From an uncultured Bacilli bacterium (GTDB taxonomy: Bacteria; Bacillota_I; Bacilli_A; RF39; UBA660), in the NCBI GenBank assembly GCA_910580135.1, contig CAJTXC010000019.1, positions 1 to 16,173 of the forward strand: a stretch of DNA of 16,173 nt, in the 5' to 3' direction. A program made the position numbers and the translations under genes. The notes under the pieces are model-generated. The model saw only the letters and a list, made by a program, of their open reading frames with translations. It made no database searches and was not told where the DNA came from. This document shows positions 1-6,751 of this stretch, piece after piece (the first letter of the stretch is position 1; each line of letters starts with the position of its first letter).

Positions 1-1225
1 TTATTAGTTTTAAAGTCCCTTCAGGGTCTTTTTTATAAAGTTTACTTATTACTTCCTCTTCACTTAAATAAGTGTACAAGTTTCTTAATATTTCACTTGT
101 TACGTTTTCGTTTACCACGTTTTCTAATAAATATTTAATAGGCGCAATAATACTATTTTTAACGTTATTTAAATTATCTAAAGTTTCCTTTTCTTTATTC
201 GTAAAATACTTTTTATTTCCACCTGGATTAAATGTAAATGGCAAATAAAAATTAGATTCATCAAGATCAAAACTATATATATAATTATCTAATTTATCTA
301 TATATTCCATATCGATATTAAATAGTCCTAATTTTAACATATGAATAAAGTTTTTTGAACTAAAACTTCCTTTTAAAATATCAGAAAATATATTAACAAA
401 CCTACTTGTTAATATACCTGCTTTATTTTTCTTAGTACAAGGAAAACTTAAAATGGTATTGAAATATGGTTCATAAGAGGAAACGTCATTTGATACTATC
501 AAAAAGTCCGAACAATTATTTCCTTCCATTATCTTTTTTGAAATATCATTGTTGATAAAGGATACTTCATCACTCACATCGTTTAACACTTTATAATCAA
601 AAGCTTTATTTTCCAAAGTGTTTTCTTCATAGTTTAAAGTTATGTTTTTATCTATTTGTTTTAATTTTTCTATTAAGGTTTTGTTATTAAAAGAAGCTGC
701 AATAAAAACATTTGCTTTACCACTCATCTTCTTTATTAAACCAATTTCATTATTATTAATATCATTTAAATTTAAGAATAAATATTTACCCTCAAAAGAT
801 TCACTAACTACACTTTTATACAATATCCTTTCATTTATAAATCCTTTTTCTTCTAATAGTTTTTCATACATATCATAAATAAGTTTTAAGTCATTTATTT
901 TTTTGTTATCATTTAATTCATATTCATAAAATAAGTCATATGTATTTATTAAATCATTTACAAATGAATTTATTGGTACATTACCATATAAAGTCAATTC
1001 ATCTTTAACTTTTTTTAAAGCTTCATACATAACTACATAATTTTCATTACTTGTTATAAGTTTTTTTGACCCTTTATATTTATTTATCAAAAGATTTCTC
1101 AAAGTAGTTATGTTAGCATTAGTATTTAAATATTTATGTTTATAATAAGCTTCGTTATTAGAAGGTACTATAATAGTATAATCATTTAAGTTATCTATTT
1201 TATTTTCATTTACTATTTCTATCAT
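1..1225 (-). CDS. addB: AddB/RexB, helicase-exonuclease subunit B (N-terminal part, gene continues past base 1)
   Basis: This is an open frame of 408 codons from an ATG at 1225 to the window edge with no stop. AAGAAGGTG lies six bases before the ATG. From memory of Bacillus AddB, the order of features matches: an early strand IIVPSNNEAYY (AddB has FLVPDQ), a block starting DLKLIYDMYEKLLEEKGF that matches AddB's segment before its YVDGF strand, then DEVSFINNDISKKI with FLIVSNDVSSYEPYF (AddB ...AREIHALV...VAILAR...Y), then SRFVNIFSDILKG. In the AddAB/RexAB complex this subunit belongs to the double-strand-break resection enzyme that processes DNA ends for RecA loading; its nuclease and iron-sulfur parts would lie outside the window. 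There is no GxxGxGKT Walker A at the N-terminus, where Bacillus AddB has one, so this is closer to RexB. Identification rests on remembered family sequence, not a search. Confidence 0.8.
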   Translation of the reverse strand, partial: MIEIVNENKIDNLNDYTIIVPSNNEAYYKHKYLNTNANITTLRNLLINKYKGSKKLITSNENYVVMYEALKKVKDELTLYGNVPINSFVNDLINTYDLFYEYELNDNKKINDLKLIYDMYEKLLEEKGFINERILYKSVVSESFEGKYLFLNLNDINNNEIGLIKKMSGKANVFIAASFNNKTLIEKLKQIDKNITLNYEENTLENKAFDYKVLNDVSDEVSFINNDISKKIMEGNNCSDFLIVSNDVSSYEPYFNTILSFPCTKKNKAGILTSRFVNIFSDILKGSFSSKNFIHMLKLGLFNIDMEYIDKLDNYIYSFDLDESNFYLPFTFNPGGNKKYFTNKEKETLDNLNNVKNSIIAPIKYLLENVVNENVTSEILRNLYTYLSEEEVISKLYKKDPEGTLKLI

Positions 1226-1250
1226 TTAAAACACCTTCTTTACAAATAAT

Positions 1251-1259
1251 ATTATAACA
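1251..1259 (-). promoter_or_regulatory. Extended -10 promoter before addB
   Basis: The minus strand reads TGTTATAAT here, about 25 bases before the addB start. I see no good -35 box at 16-18 bases. The element follows directly after the terminator of the upstream gene, so addB probably has its own transcript. Confidence 0.5.
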
Positions 1260-1262
1260 AAA

Positions 1263-1297
1263 TACCAAAAGAAAAAGAACGTCTATACGCCCTTTTT
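1263..1297 (-). terminator. Intrinsic terminator after the 287-aa gene
   Basis: On the minus strand an 11-bp stem (AAAAAGGGCGT with ACGTTCTTTTT, two G-T pairs, loop ATAG) is followed by C and four T. The G-T pairs become A-C mismatches on the plus strand, so it should work in the minus direction only. Confidence 0.65.
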
Positions 1298-1298
1298 T

Positions 1299-2162
1299 CT
1301 ATAATTTACCTTTTAAATTTCTTTGTAGTTTATTCTTATTCCTAGAAGTTAAAGAATATACTTTCGAGTATGTATTACTGTATAATTCAATTCCTTCATA
1401 ACCTAAATTAAAGGCATTATTATCCAAGTATTTATCTCTTGGTTTTAAAACAACATCTATGTTATTAAAGTTATTTTCAATTGTTTCTTTACTAAATAAA
1501 ATGTCATTATTACTTTCATGTAATGCGTCTTTTATAGCATTTATAAGTAGAATAAAATTTATTTGTTCTTTAGAAATTAAAGATTTGTATATTTCTACTT
1601 CTTCATTTGTAGTACCTACATGAGGAACAATATTTTTTCTTGCATTTTGTTCTTTTGCATATTCATCATAACTTTTATTAACATCAGATGTTAATTGATT
1701 AACTAATGTTTTTTCATTAGTTTCTAATTTTTTTAAATCTGCATTTAGATGCTTCGCTTTCTTTCTCTTAGCATATTTAATAATCTTTTTTAAATCTTCA
1801 GCATTAAGCTCGGATATAGAATTAAATACCTTCTTATATATTTTTACTTGTTCTTCTAAATAAAAAGCTTTATCAACAGATGCTTCAGTACATTCCTTAT
1901 TATAATTTGTTATAAGTTTTTTTACTCCACTTTCAAATTCATTAATGTGCTTATTTAAAAGTTCTTTAGATAAATTATTATTTTTAGAATATAATTCTTC
2001 GGCATCAAATAATGCTGATACTGCTGCTGCTCTTCTATATTCAGCAGCTAAGAAATTCTTTTCCTTTATCGGATTATTTCCATGTTCACCCCAAATTTGG
2101 TGCTCTATAGAAACTTTTTTTTCATAAAATTTAATAGTATCTTTTACGTTTTTATAAGTCAT
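1299..2162 (-). CDS. Unrecognised 287-aa soluble helical protein
   Basis: I do not recognise this protein. It starts with ATG at 2162 behind GAGGTGG and ends in TAG just before a terminator. It is rich in Lys, Glu and Asn, has no signal peptide, no membrane segment and no cysteine pair that would suggest metal binding. Long stretches in the middle (about residues 75-170) look helical and possibly coiled-coil, with a KRKKAKHLNADLKKLE-like charged segment. A small Ala-rich patch (YRRAAAVSALFDAEELY) lies near residue 45. It sits between xerC and addB with its own promoter and terminator, so position gives little functional hint. It is probably restricted to this lineage. Confidence 0.75.
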   Translation of the reverse strand: MTYKNVKDTIKFYEKKVSIEHQIWGEHGNNPIKEKNFLAAEYRRAAAVSALFDAEELYSKNNNLSKELLNKHINEFESGVKKLITNYNKECTEASVDKAFYLEEQVKIYKKVFNSISELNAEDLKKIIKYAKRKKAKHLNADLKKLETNEKTLVNQLTSDVNKSYDEYAKEQNARKNIVPHVGTTNEEVEIYKSLISKEQINFILLINAIKDALHESNNDILFSKETIENNFNNIDVVLKPRDKYLDNNAFNLGYEGIELYSNTYSKVYSLTSRNKNKLQRNLKGKL

Positions 2163-2220
2163 GTTACCACCTCAATTTTTTTAGACCTATATATTATAAT
2201 ATTCATCTAAACGGGTTATT

Positions 2221-2229
2221 ATTATAACA
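2221..2229 (-). promoter_or_regulatory. Extended -10 promoter before the 287-aa gene
   Basis: The minus strand reads TGTTATAAT, about 60 bases before the start codon. There is no convincing -35 box. A second TATAAT lies closer to the gene, near 2193-2198, and could be an alternative. Confidence 0.45.
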
Positions 2230-2274
2230 TATTTTTTTTAAAATTCTACTTTTTTTTAACATTATAATATTTTT

Positions 2275-3171
2275 TTATTCTTTATTTCTAGGATGACAAT
2301 TTAAATACACTGCTCTAAGTCTTTCATTTGATACATGAGTATATATTTGAGTTGATTCTAAAGATTCATGACCTAATAACTCTTGTACAGATCTAATATC
2401 ACAACCTTCATTTAAAAGATGGGTTGCAAAAGTATGTCTTAACATATGCGGTGAAACATGTTTTTTTAATGCAGCTTTTTTAACTGTATCCGAAATAATT
2501 TTTTCTACACCACGTGTTGTAATTTGTTTTCCCCTTTCGTTTATAATTAAATAATCACAAGTTACGTGATGTTTTTCTAATATTTTTTTTCTACCATCTT
2601 CTAAAAACATATTTATAGCTTCTAAACAATAATCTCCAAAAGGATCAATTCTTTCTTTATTCCCCTTACCTAAAATTTTAATTTCCTTTCTAAAAAAATC
2701 TATATCAGATAACTTAATATTAACTAGTTCACTAACACGTATTCCAGTAGCATAAAGCATTTCTAAAATAAGTCTGTTTCTTTGGCCTAAAGGAGTATTA
2801 ATATCAGGAGTATTAAATATTATTTCAAGTTCTTCTATTCCAAGATATTTAGGCAGTTTTTTTTCTTTTTTGGGCGTTGATACATATTTAAATGGATTGG
2901 TTTTAATTAAATTGTTATTAAATAAATATTTATAGAAACTTCTTAATGAACTTAGTTTTCTAGCGACTGTATTCCTAGATAATTTTCTATTATAAAGTTC
3001 CATTAAATATCCTTTTATAAAATCATAATCAACACTTAAATAATCAACCATCTCTTTATTTAAGTAGGATTTAAATTCTAATATATCTATTTCATAGTTC
3101 TTAGATGTGTGCGCCGAATATTTTTTCTCGTTTAATAAATAATCTAAAAAATCTTTTATTTTTATATCCAT
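2275..3171 (-). CDS. xerC: Tyrosine recombinase, XerC/XerD family (XerC-like)
   Basis: This 298-aa protein has full length for XerC/XerD. The N-terminal SAM-like domain (residues 1-85, with YSAHTSKNY and RNTVARKLSSLRSFYKYL) resembles XerC more than XerD. The catalytic domain holds the whole active site: Arg145 (TGIRVSEL), Lys169 (GKGNKER), His242 and Arg245 (SPHMLRHTFATH), His268 (LLGHES) and the nucleophile Tyr277 (TQIYTHV). The C-terminus RAVYLNCHPR is typical of Xer proteins. Its family resolves chromosome dimers at dif by paired strand exchange; related enzymes serve mobile elements. No dif-like site is visible nearby. It has its own promoter after the terminator of the 405-aa gene. The start is ATG at 3171 behind GGTGATGG. 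XerC versus XerD is less sure than the family. Confidence 0.9.
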   Translation of the reverse strand: MDIKIKDFLDYLLNEKKYSAHTSKNYEIDILEFKSYLNKEMVDYLSVDYDFIKGYLMELYNRKLSRNTVARKLSSLRSFYKYLFNNNLIKTNPFKYVSTPKKEKKLPKYLGIEELEIIFNTPDINTPLGQRNRLILEMLYATGIRVSELVNIKLSDIDFFRKEIKILGKGNKERIDPFGDYCLEAINMFLEDGRKKILEKHHVTCDYLIINERGKQITTRGVEKIISDTVKKAALKKHVSPHMLRHTFATHLLNEGCDIRSVQELLGHESLESTQIYTHVSNERLRAVYLNCHPRNKE

Positions 3172-3186
3172 ACCATCACCATAACA

Positions 3187-3195
3187 ATTATATCA
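3187..3195 (-). promoter_or_regulatory. Extended -10 promoter before xerC
   Basis: The minus strand reads TGATATAAT 15 bases before the xerC start codon and directly after the T-run of the upstream terminator. The transcript leader would be very short, about ten bases. Confidence 0.45.
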
Positions 3196-3196
3196 T

Positions 3197-3218
3197 AAAA
3201 AAAGGCAATTACTTGCCT
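3197..3218 (-). terminator. Terminator folded over the stop codon of the 405-aa gene
   Basis: The minus strand reads AGGCAA-GTAA-TTGCCT followed by a run of T. The TAA stop codon of the 405-aa gene forms most of the loop, so the left arm is coding sequence. Confidence 0.85.
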
Positions 3219-4426
3219 CCATAATTTGGATCATCAATTTCTAATCCGCCATCACCAAAACGAACGTTTCCATTTAGTAAATCATCTAATCTATTTTCAT
3301 ATTCTGCTAAAGTAATTTGTAAAATTCTTAATTGTTCTTCTGTATAATTAGCTTCATTTCTTTTTAATAAGTTTCTATATTCAATAACCTTATAAGTTGC
3401 ATCCACTAACATTGATAACTCTCTTTTTTCTTGTGGATCTAAAGCTTTATCTCTTAACGATTTATAATTATTTAATTCATCATATATGGTATATTCATCA
3501 TCATCATCATAATTAGGACTTTCAATACCTTTTATATAATTAGCATAATCAGGATTATCAAATATTCTATTTTTATGAATTTCATTTTTCGTTTTTTTAT
3601 CTATATTTTCGTCTTCGAAAAAACAAGTTTTTACTAAATTATGTTTTTTTAAATTTTCATATATTTCATTTTCAATAAATTTCCTTGATTCCAAATTACT
3701 TTTGAGTTTACGACTTAAAACATATGATCTATTATCCAACTGTCTTTCATTTAAAATTCTATTTTTATCAGTAAGTTCTAAGACCTTATTTATTAATACT
3801 TCTTTCTTATCATAATCTTTACATATATGATATAAGGCTGTTTTTAATAAATCCTCATCATATAAAACTAGTTTACTAAACGAAATATTAATCAATTTGT
3901 TTTTTGATATTACACGACTTGCTATTCTTCTTAACTCATCTAACGGTGTTGTTTTTATATGAGAGTTTCTATCCTCAGATAATTTTCTCTTATAATCTTC
4001 ATCAATTAAATTACATATAAATTCTGCAAAAGCAAGTTTTTCTTCTGAAGGATTTATAAATTCCTCTTTTTTTATCATCATTTCATTTATATTATAATAA
4101 ATATCATCACTAGTACAAAATAATAAATCCCTTGAATCACAATACTTGATTTCTTTTTTATTTTTACCATTTTTATTTGAACTCATAAAAATTGATATAA
4201 GCTGTTCGGCATTTAAAGTAACGTTTTTTTCTTTTTTTAAATTATAATTTAATATTTTAAGTAAAGAATCTTTACTTTTTATCGTCTTATAAGTAGTATA
4301 TTTAAGAATTGATCTTAAAGATCCATAATAAAGAGGAATAGACTTTTCTTTTCCATCTATGTTAAAAGTACCAAACAAGTAATACTTTTTATTAAAATTA
4401 TTAATAAATTCTTTATTTAATTTCAT
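3209..4426 (-). CDS. Unrecognised 405-aa charged protein
   Basis: I do not recognise this family. The start is ATG at 4426 behind TAGGTGATAAG, the usual ribosome-binding site in this window. The protein is hydrophilic, without signal peptide or membrane segment. Residues about 1-55 look like a beta-rich start (KKYYLFGTFNIDGK), the middle is helical, and the C-terminus is acidic (a YDDDDEYTIYDE stretch, ending GDGGLEIDDPNYGGK). The segment around residue 240, LSRKLKSNLESRKFIENEI, looks like LSKKLSQTIETRRCLALDI in the 256-aa protein next door (4768-5538). Both proteins also begin with a KKYxL pattern. I infer that the two may be distant paralogs or partners. It lies downstream of a 49-aa small gene and has its own extended -10. 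Confidence 0.75.
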   Translation of the reverse strand: MKLNKEFINNFNKKYYLFGTFNIDGKEKSIPLYYGSLRSILKYTTYKTIKSKDSLLKILNYNLKKEKNVTLNAEQLISIFMSSNKNGKNKKEIKYCDSRDLLFCTSDDIYYNINEMMIKKEEFINPSEEKLAFAEFICNLIDEDYKRKLSEDRNSHIKTTPLDELRRIASRVISKNKLINISFSKLVLYDEDLLKTALYHICKDYDKKEVLINKVLELTDKNRILNERQLDNRSYVLSRKLKSNLESRKFIENEIYENLKKHNLVKTCFFEDENIDKKTKNEIHKNRIFDNPDYANYIKGIESPNYDDDDEYTIYDELNNYKSLRDKALDPQEKRELSMLVDATYKVIEYRNLLKRNEANYTEEQLRILQITLAEYENRLDDLLNGNVRFGDGGLEIDDPNYGGK

Positions 4427-4450
4427 AATCTTATCACCTACTACATTTAT

Positions 4451-4459
4451 ATAATAACA
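4451..4459 (-). promoter_or_regulatory. Extended -10 promoter before the 405-aa gene
   Basis: The minus strand reads TGTTATTAT within the 46-base gap between the 49-aa gene and the 405-aa gene, about 25 bases before the start codon. It would allow the larger gene to be transcribed on its own. Confidence 0.4.
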
Positions 4460-4472
4460 CTAAATAAATAAA

Positions 4473-4622
4473 TCAGTCAAATAAACGATTTACACTTTTA
4501 TTAAAAATAATAATCCTCTTCAAAGTTATCTTACTCAAAATCTTCGTTTTCATTTTCTTAACTTCCTTATTTGTAGGTCTTCCCTCATGTTTTTTCTCTT
4601 CTTCCTTTTTGAATAATTTCAC
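4473..4622 (-). CDS. Small basic 49-aa protein with GTG start
   Basis: A GTG at 4622 stands seven bases after AAGGAG, an excellent ribosome-binding site, and opens a 50-codon frame ending in TGA. The product begins MKLFKKEEEKKHEGRPTNKE and continues with a helical, very basic second half (EVKKMKTKILSK, then KRIIIFNKSVNRLFD). Charges are segregated: Lys/Glu-rich at the front, Lys/Arg with Ile/Leu at the back. A DNA-, RNA- or membrane-surface-binding role is possible but not shown. It lies between the 256-aa and 405-aa orphan genes in the same direction and may be co-transcribed with the 405-aa gene. I do not recognise a family. A stretch of about 95 bases upstream, back to a strong terminator, has only a weak promoter candidate (TTTACA, 17 bases, CATAAA). 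Confidence 0.6.
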   Translation of the reverse strand: MKLFKKEEEKKHEGRPTNKEVKKMKTKILSKITLKRIIIFNKSVNRLFD

Positions 4623-4715
4623 TTTTTTACTCCTTTTCTCCTACTTTCTTATTGATAATTACTATAGGGATATTATTTATGTGATTTCTGTATAAATTTG
4701 TAAAATTATAAAAAG

Positions 4716-4760
4716 AAAAACAAAAATTGATTATTCTGTTATAAATCAATTTTTGTTTTT
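4716..4760. terminator. Strong bidirectional terminator after the 256-aa gene
   Basis: A perfect 17-bp inverted repeat (left arm 4716-4732, right arm 4744-4760, loop of 11) is flanked by A and T runs on both sides. It ends the minus-strand 256-aa gene, whose stop is eight bases away, and could also stop plus-strand transcription. Confidence 0.85.
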
Positions 4761-4767
4761 TATTATT

Positions 4768-5538
4768 TCATAAATTCATCTTATATTCTTTGTCGTATTT
4801 AGATTTAAATTTCTCAAAATCATTATTCATGTTTGTTAAAACATCATTAGTATCTATCATTTTTATACGCGTTTTAATTTTTTTATCAGAAATTAGTTTT
4901 TCATTATTAAAATATTTTTTTATGTCTAAAGCTAAACATCTTCTCGTCTCTATTGTTTGTGACAATTTTTTACTTAAAATAATTAAATTTTCTTTATTTG
5001 TTGCAAGTGACGCAATTAAGTAATTGGATTCATTATGCAAAAACATACTTTTTTTAACATCATAACTATCTATCATACAACTTATCTTTTTATTTTTCAC
5101 ATAGCTATTATAAAGGTATTTAAAAAAATTATATCTATCTTTTAAATCACTTATACAATTTGTTTTTAACATGGCTTTTTGAAATTCATCAAAAGTCATA
5201 ACTTTATTTATTAAAAATTCTTCTATTTCTTTATTTTCTATATATAAAGCATCAATATCATTCTGAAACAAAACATTCATCATTGGTTTAAAATCAGAAT
5301 CAGTTATAAAAAATAATTTTTCTAAATCATCATTACTATTTAAGTTAACATCTTCTTTAATATTTTCTCTTATAAAACTATTTATCTTATTTGGAAGACA
5401 ATTAAATAGTTCACTATAATTTTTATAACCACTTGTATATATGTCCATAGATTTAATATCTAAAGAAAGTAATGGTAGATTGTAACTATGTCCATATTTA
5501 TTTATTAAATTAAAATATAAAGTATATTTTTTTCCCAT
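4768..5538 (-). CDS. Unrecognised 256-aa protein, possible paralog of the 405-aa protein
   Basis: The start is ATG at 5538, with AGAGGTGATAAC directly before it; the stop is TGA. I do not recognise the family. The protein is hydrophilic, with no signal peptide or membrane segment. It opens with KKYTLYFNLINKYGH, probably beta strands, followed by mixed alpha/beta sequence and a helical C-terminal third (about residues 180-256). The segment LSKKLSQTIETRRCLALDI (near residue 190) resembles LSRKLKSNLESRKFIENEI of the 405-aa neighbour in spacing of Leu, Lys, Glu-x-Arg and Ile. This similarity is visible but weak and needs profile comparison. It is a single-gene transcript, bounded by its own promoter and a strong terminator. 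Confidence 0.75.
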   Translation of the reverse strand: MGKKYTLYFNLINKYGHSYNLPLLSLDIKSMDIYTSGYKNYSELFNCLPNKINSFIRENIKEDVNLNSNDDLEKLFFITDSDFKPMMNVLFQNDIDALYIENKEIEEFLINKVMTFDEFQKAMLKTNCISDLKDRYNFFKYLYNSYVKNKKISCMIDSYDVKKSMFLHNESNYLIASLATNKENLIILSKKLSQTIETRRCLALDIKKYFNNEKLISDKKIKTRIKMIDTNDVLTNMNNDFEKFKSKYDKEYKMNL

Positions 5539-5563
5539 GTTATCACCTCTTTATTCTGAGTTA

Positions 5564-5593
5564 ATAATAACACTTTTATCAAAATAAAGTCAA
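5564..5593 (-). promoter_or_regulatory. Promoter of the 256-aa gene
   Basis: The minus strand has TTGACT (5588-5593), 18 bases, then TATTAT (5564-5569), with TGT directly before the -10. Both a good -35 and an extended -10 are present. The start codon lies about 25 bases downstream. Confidence 0.7.
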
Positions 5594-5624
5594 TTTAAAA
5601 AGCCTATATAAATTATATAAGCTT
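5594..5624 (-). terminator. Terminator folded over the stop codon of the GtrA-like gene
   Basis: On the minus strand AAGCTTATATA pairs with TATATAGGCTT (one G-T pair), followed by TTTTT. The last Lys-Leu-Ile codons form the left arm and the TAA stop begins at the loop. The G-T pair is a mismatch on the plus strand, so it acts in the minus direction. Confidence 0.75.
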
Positions 5625-6086
5625 ATTCTTTTTAAATACAAAAACTTTATTGGTAATATAATTATACATAAACATTATAAAGGATCCTAGTACTTTAGCA
5701 GCCATGTTACCAATACTAAACTTGTTGATAAGTATTGATAAAACGATGGAATCCAGTGGAAAACCAATTACTCTTATTATAATAAATGACGTAACTTGTG
5801 CTATCTTTTCTTTTTTTCTTCTTGGTTTAGATTTAAACACTCTTTGATCCCATATAAATAAAATAGTAAAGGAAATAGTGTAAGATAAAAAGTTTGCAAG
5901 CATATAATTTCCCTTTGTAATTAAATCAACTAGGAAAAATACCAAATATAAAATTCCAGTACAAACAAAAGATACAAAACAATATTTTATAAACTCTTCG
6001 TTTTTATAATATAACTTTTCTATTTTACTTTTCTTTCTAAATATTTTACTAAATACATTTTGTTTCTTCTTTTTAAAAATGCTCAT
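5613..6086 (-). CDS. GtrA-like family membrane protein
   Basis: This 157-aa protein has a short, strongly basic N-terminus (FKKKKQ, FRKKSK) and then four hydrophobic segments near residues 34-55, 62-82, 97-120 and 125-147. The layout and the end of the last helix, MYNYITNKVFVFKK, fit the GtrA family (asparagine followed by Lys/Arg-x-phenylalanine-rich tail). An internal WDQRVFK after the second helix is also typical. GtrA proteins are small flippase-like helpers that move lipid-linked sugars for surface glycosylation; no glycosyltransferase lies next to it here, so the substrate is open. The start ATG at 6086 follows AAGAAGGTAG. It is transcribed alone, downstream of the yefM-yoeB operon, and its terminator overlaps its stop codon. 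Confidence 0.85.
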   Translation of the reverse strand: MSIFKKKKQNVFSKIFRKKSKIEKLYYKNEEFIKYCFVSFVCTGILYLVFFLVDLITKGNYMLANFLSYTISFTILFIWDQRVFKSKPRRKKEKIAQVTSFIIIRVIGFPLDSIVLSILINKFSIGNMAAKVLGSFIMFMYNYITNKVFVFKKNKLI

Positions 6087-6114
6087 AATACTACCTTCTT
6101 TAAAACTAAAAAGA

Positions 6115-6123
6115 ATTATAACA
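6115..6123 (-). promoter_or_regulatory. Extended -10 promoter before the GtrA-like gene
   Basis: The minus strand reads TGTTATAAT about 30 bases before the start codon. There is no clear -35. No terminator separates it from yoeB, so read-through from the toxin operon is also possible. Confidence 0.5.
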
Positions 6124-6140
6124 CAAAAATAGACACATTA

Positions 6141-6404
6141 CTACACCTTTTCATAATGAGTCCACATTCTAATTACATATATTTCTTTTTTATTTTCATC
6201 TACCATGTATACAAGTCTATGTTCTCTATTTATACGTCTTGAATACATCTTATATTTCATATTTAATTTTTCATACGAAGGTGGATAACAAAAGGGATTT
6301 TCTTTTATTCTCGTTAATAAATTATTAACAGTTTTAATTAATTTATTTTTTTCTATTAGCTTTCTATCCTTTAAAGCTAATTTTGAAAATTTAATATTAT
6401 ACAT
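6141..6404 (-). CDS. yoeB: YoeB-like toxin (RelE superfamily mRNA interferase)
   Basis: With the ATG at 6404 the product has 87 residues, close to E. coli YoeB (84). The signature YSRRINREHRLVY is unmistakable, and the catalytic set is complete: Glu45 (SYEKL), Arg63 (EHRLVY), His83 and Tyr84 (WTHYE). YoeB binds the ribosomal A site and cleaves mRNA there when the YefM antitoxin is degraded. The start overlaps the antitoxin stop as TAATG, a layout that gives translational coupling; a longer frame starting at 6416 is open but lacks a well-placed ribosome-binding site and adds residues the family does not have. Nothing suggests inactivation. Confidence 0.93.
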   Translation of the reverse strand: MYNIKFSKLALKDRKLIEKNKLIKTVNNLLTRIKENPFCYPPSYEKLNMKYKMYSRRINREHRLVYMVDENKKEIYVIRMWTHYEKV

Positions 6405-6664
6405 TATTCTTCCCATTCTTTAGGATCATATTCTTTTGCATTTTTCCAATCAGTTTCTTCATATGCTTTTATTAAACTTTCAACATATCCTGGTATGCTA
6501 TATAAATACATTGTTTCTTGTATACTATTCCAATCTTTTTCGGATATAATTACGGCGTTGTCTCCTTTTGTATTAACTATTTTAACTGGATTGTATGCTA
6601 CATTTACATCACTTACTATGCCATATAAATTAGCTCTTGCATCAGTAATTTTATATTCTTTCAT
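6404..6664 (-). CDS. yefM: YefM-like antitoxin (Phd/YefM family)
   Basis: With the ATG at 6664 (eight bases after AAGGTGG) the product has 86 residues. An in-frame GTG at 6676 lies inside the ribosome-binding site and is not the start. The N-terminal half is the Phd/YefM DNA-binding dimer fold: KITDARANLYGIVSDV, then PVKIVNTKGDNAVIISEKDWNSIQET, the equivalents of YefM's SYSEARQNL and AVLMSLEEYNSLEET. The C-terminal part (ETDWKNAKEYDPKEWEE) is acidic and should wrap the toxin. It neutralises YoeB and represses its own operon. The spacing of GTAC motifs in the promoter supports autoregulation. Confidence 0.93.
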   Translation of the reverse strand: MKEYKITDARANLYGIVSDVNVAYNPVKIVNTKGDNAVIISEKDWNSIQETMYLYSIPGYVESLIKAYEETDWKNAKEYDPKEWEE

Positions 6665-6687
6665 AAAAAACACCACCTTATGGGTTT

Positions 6688-6716
6688 ATTATAGCGTACT
6701 TGCAAACGTACGTCAA
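6688..6716 (-). promoter_or_regulatory. yefM-yoeB promoter with two-site operator
   Basis: The minus strand has TTGACG (6711-6716), exactly 17 bases, TATAAT (6688-6693). In the spacer are two GTAC cores (6696-6699 and 6708-6711) whose centres are 12 bp apart, flanking TTGCAA and forming the inverted repeat CGTAC-N8-GTACG. The E. coli yefM operator is, as I recall, built on two TGTACA palindromes at the same centre distance. Repressor bound here would cover the polymerase site. Confidence 0.85.
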
Positions 6717-6725
6717 CAAAATTTC

Positions 6726-6751
6726 AAAAAAAAGAAGCATTATCTTGCTTC
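6726..6751 (-). terminator. Terminator folded over the spoVS stop codon
   Basis: The minus strand reads GAAGCA-AGATAA-TGCTTC followed by eight T. The TAA stop of spoVS is in the loop (6740-6742). Confidence 0.9.

Noticed and set aside
2240..2275. A hairpin-like AACATT/AATATT followed by T on the plus strand near the end of xerC
   Set aside because: There is no plus-strand transcript to terminate, the loop is only two bases, and on the minus strand the run after it is A, not T. Composition alone explains it.
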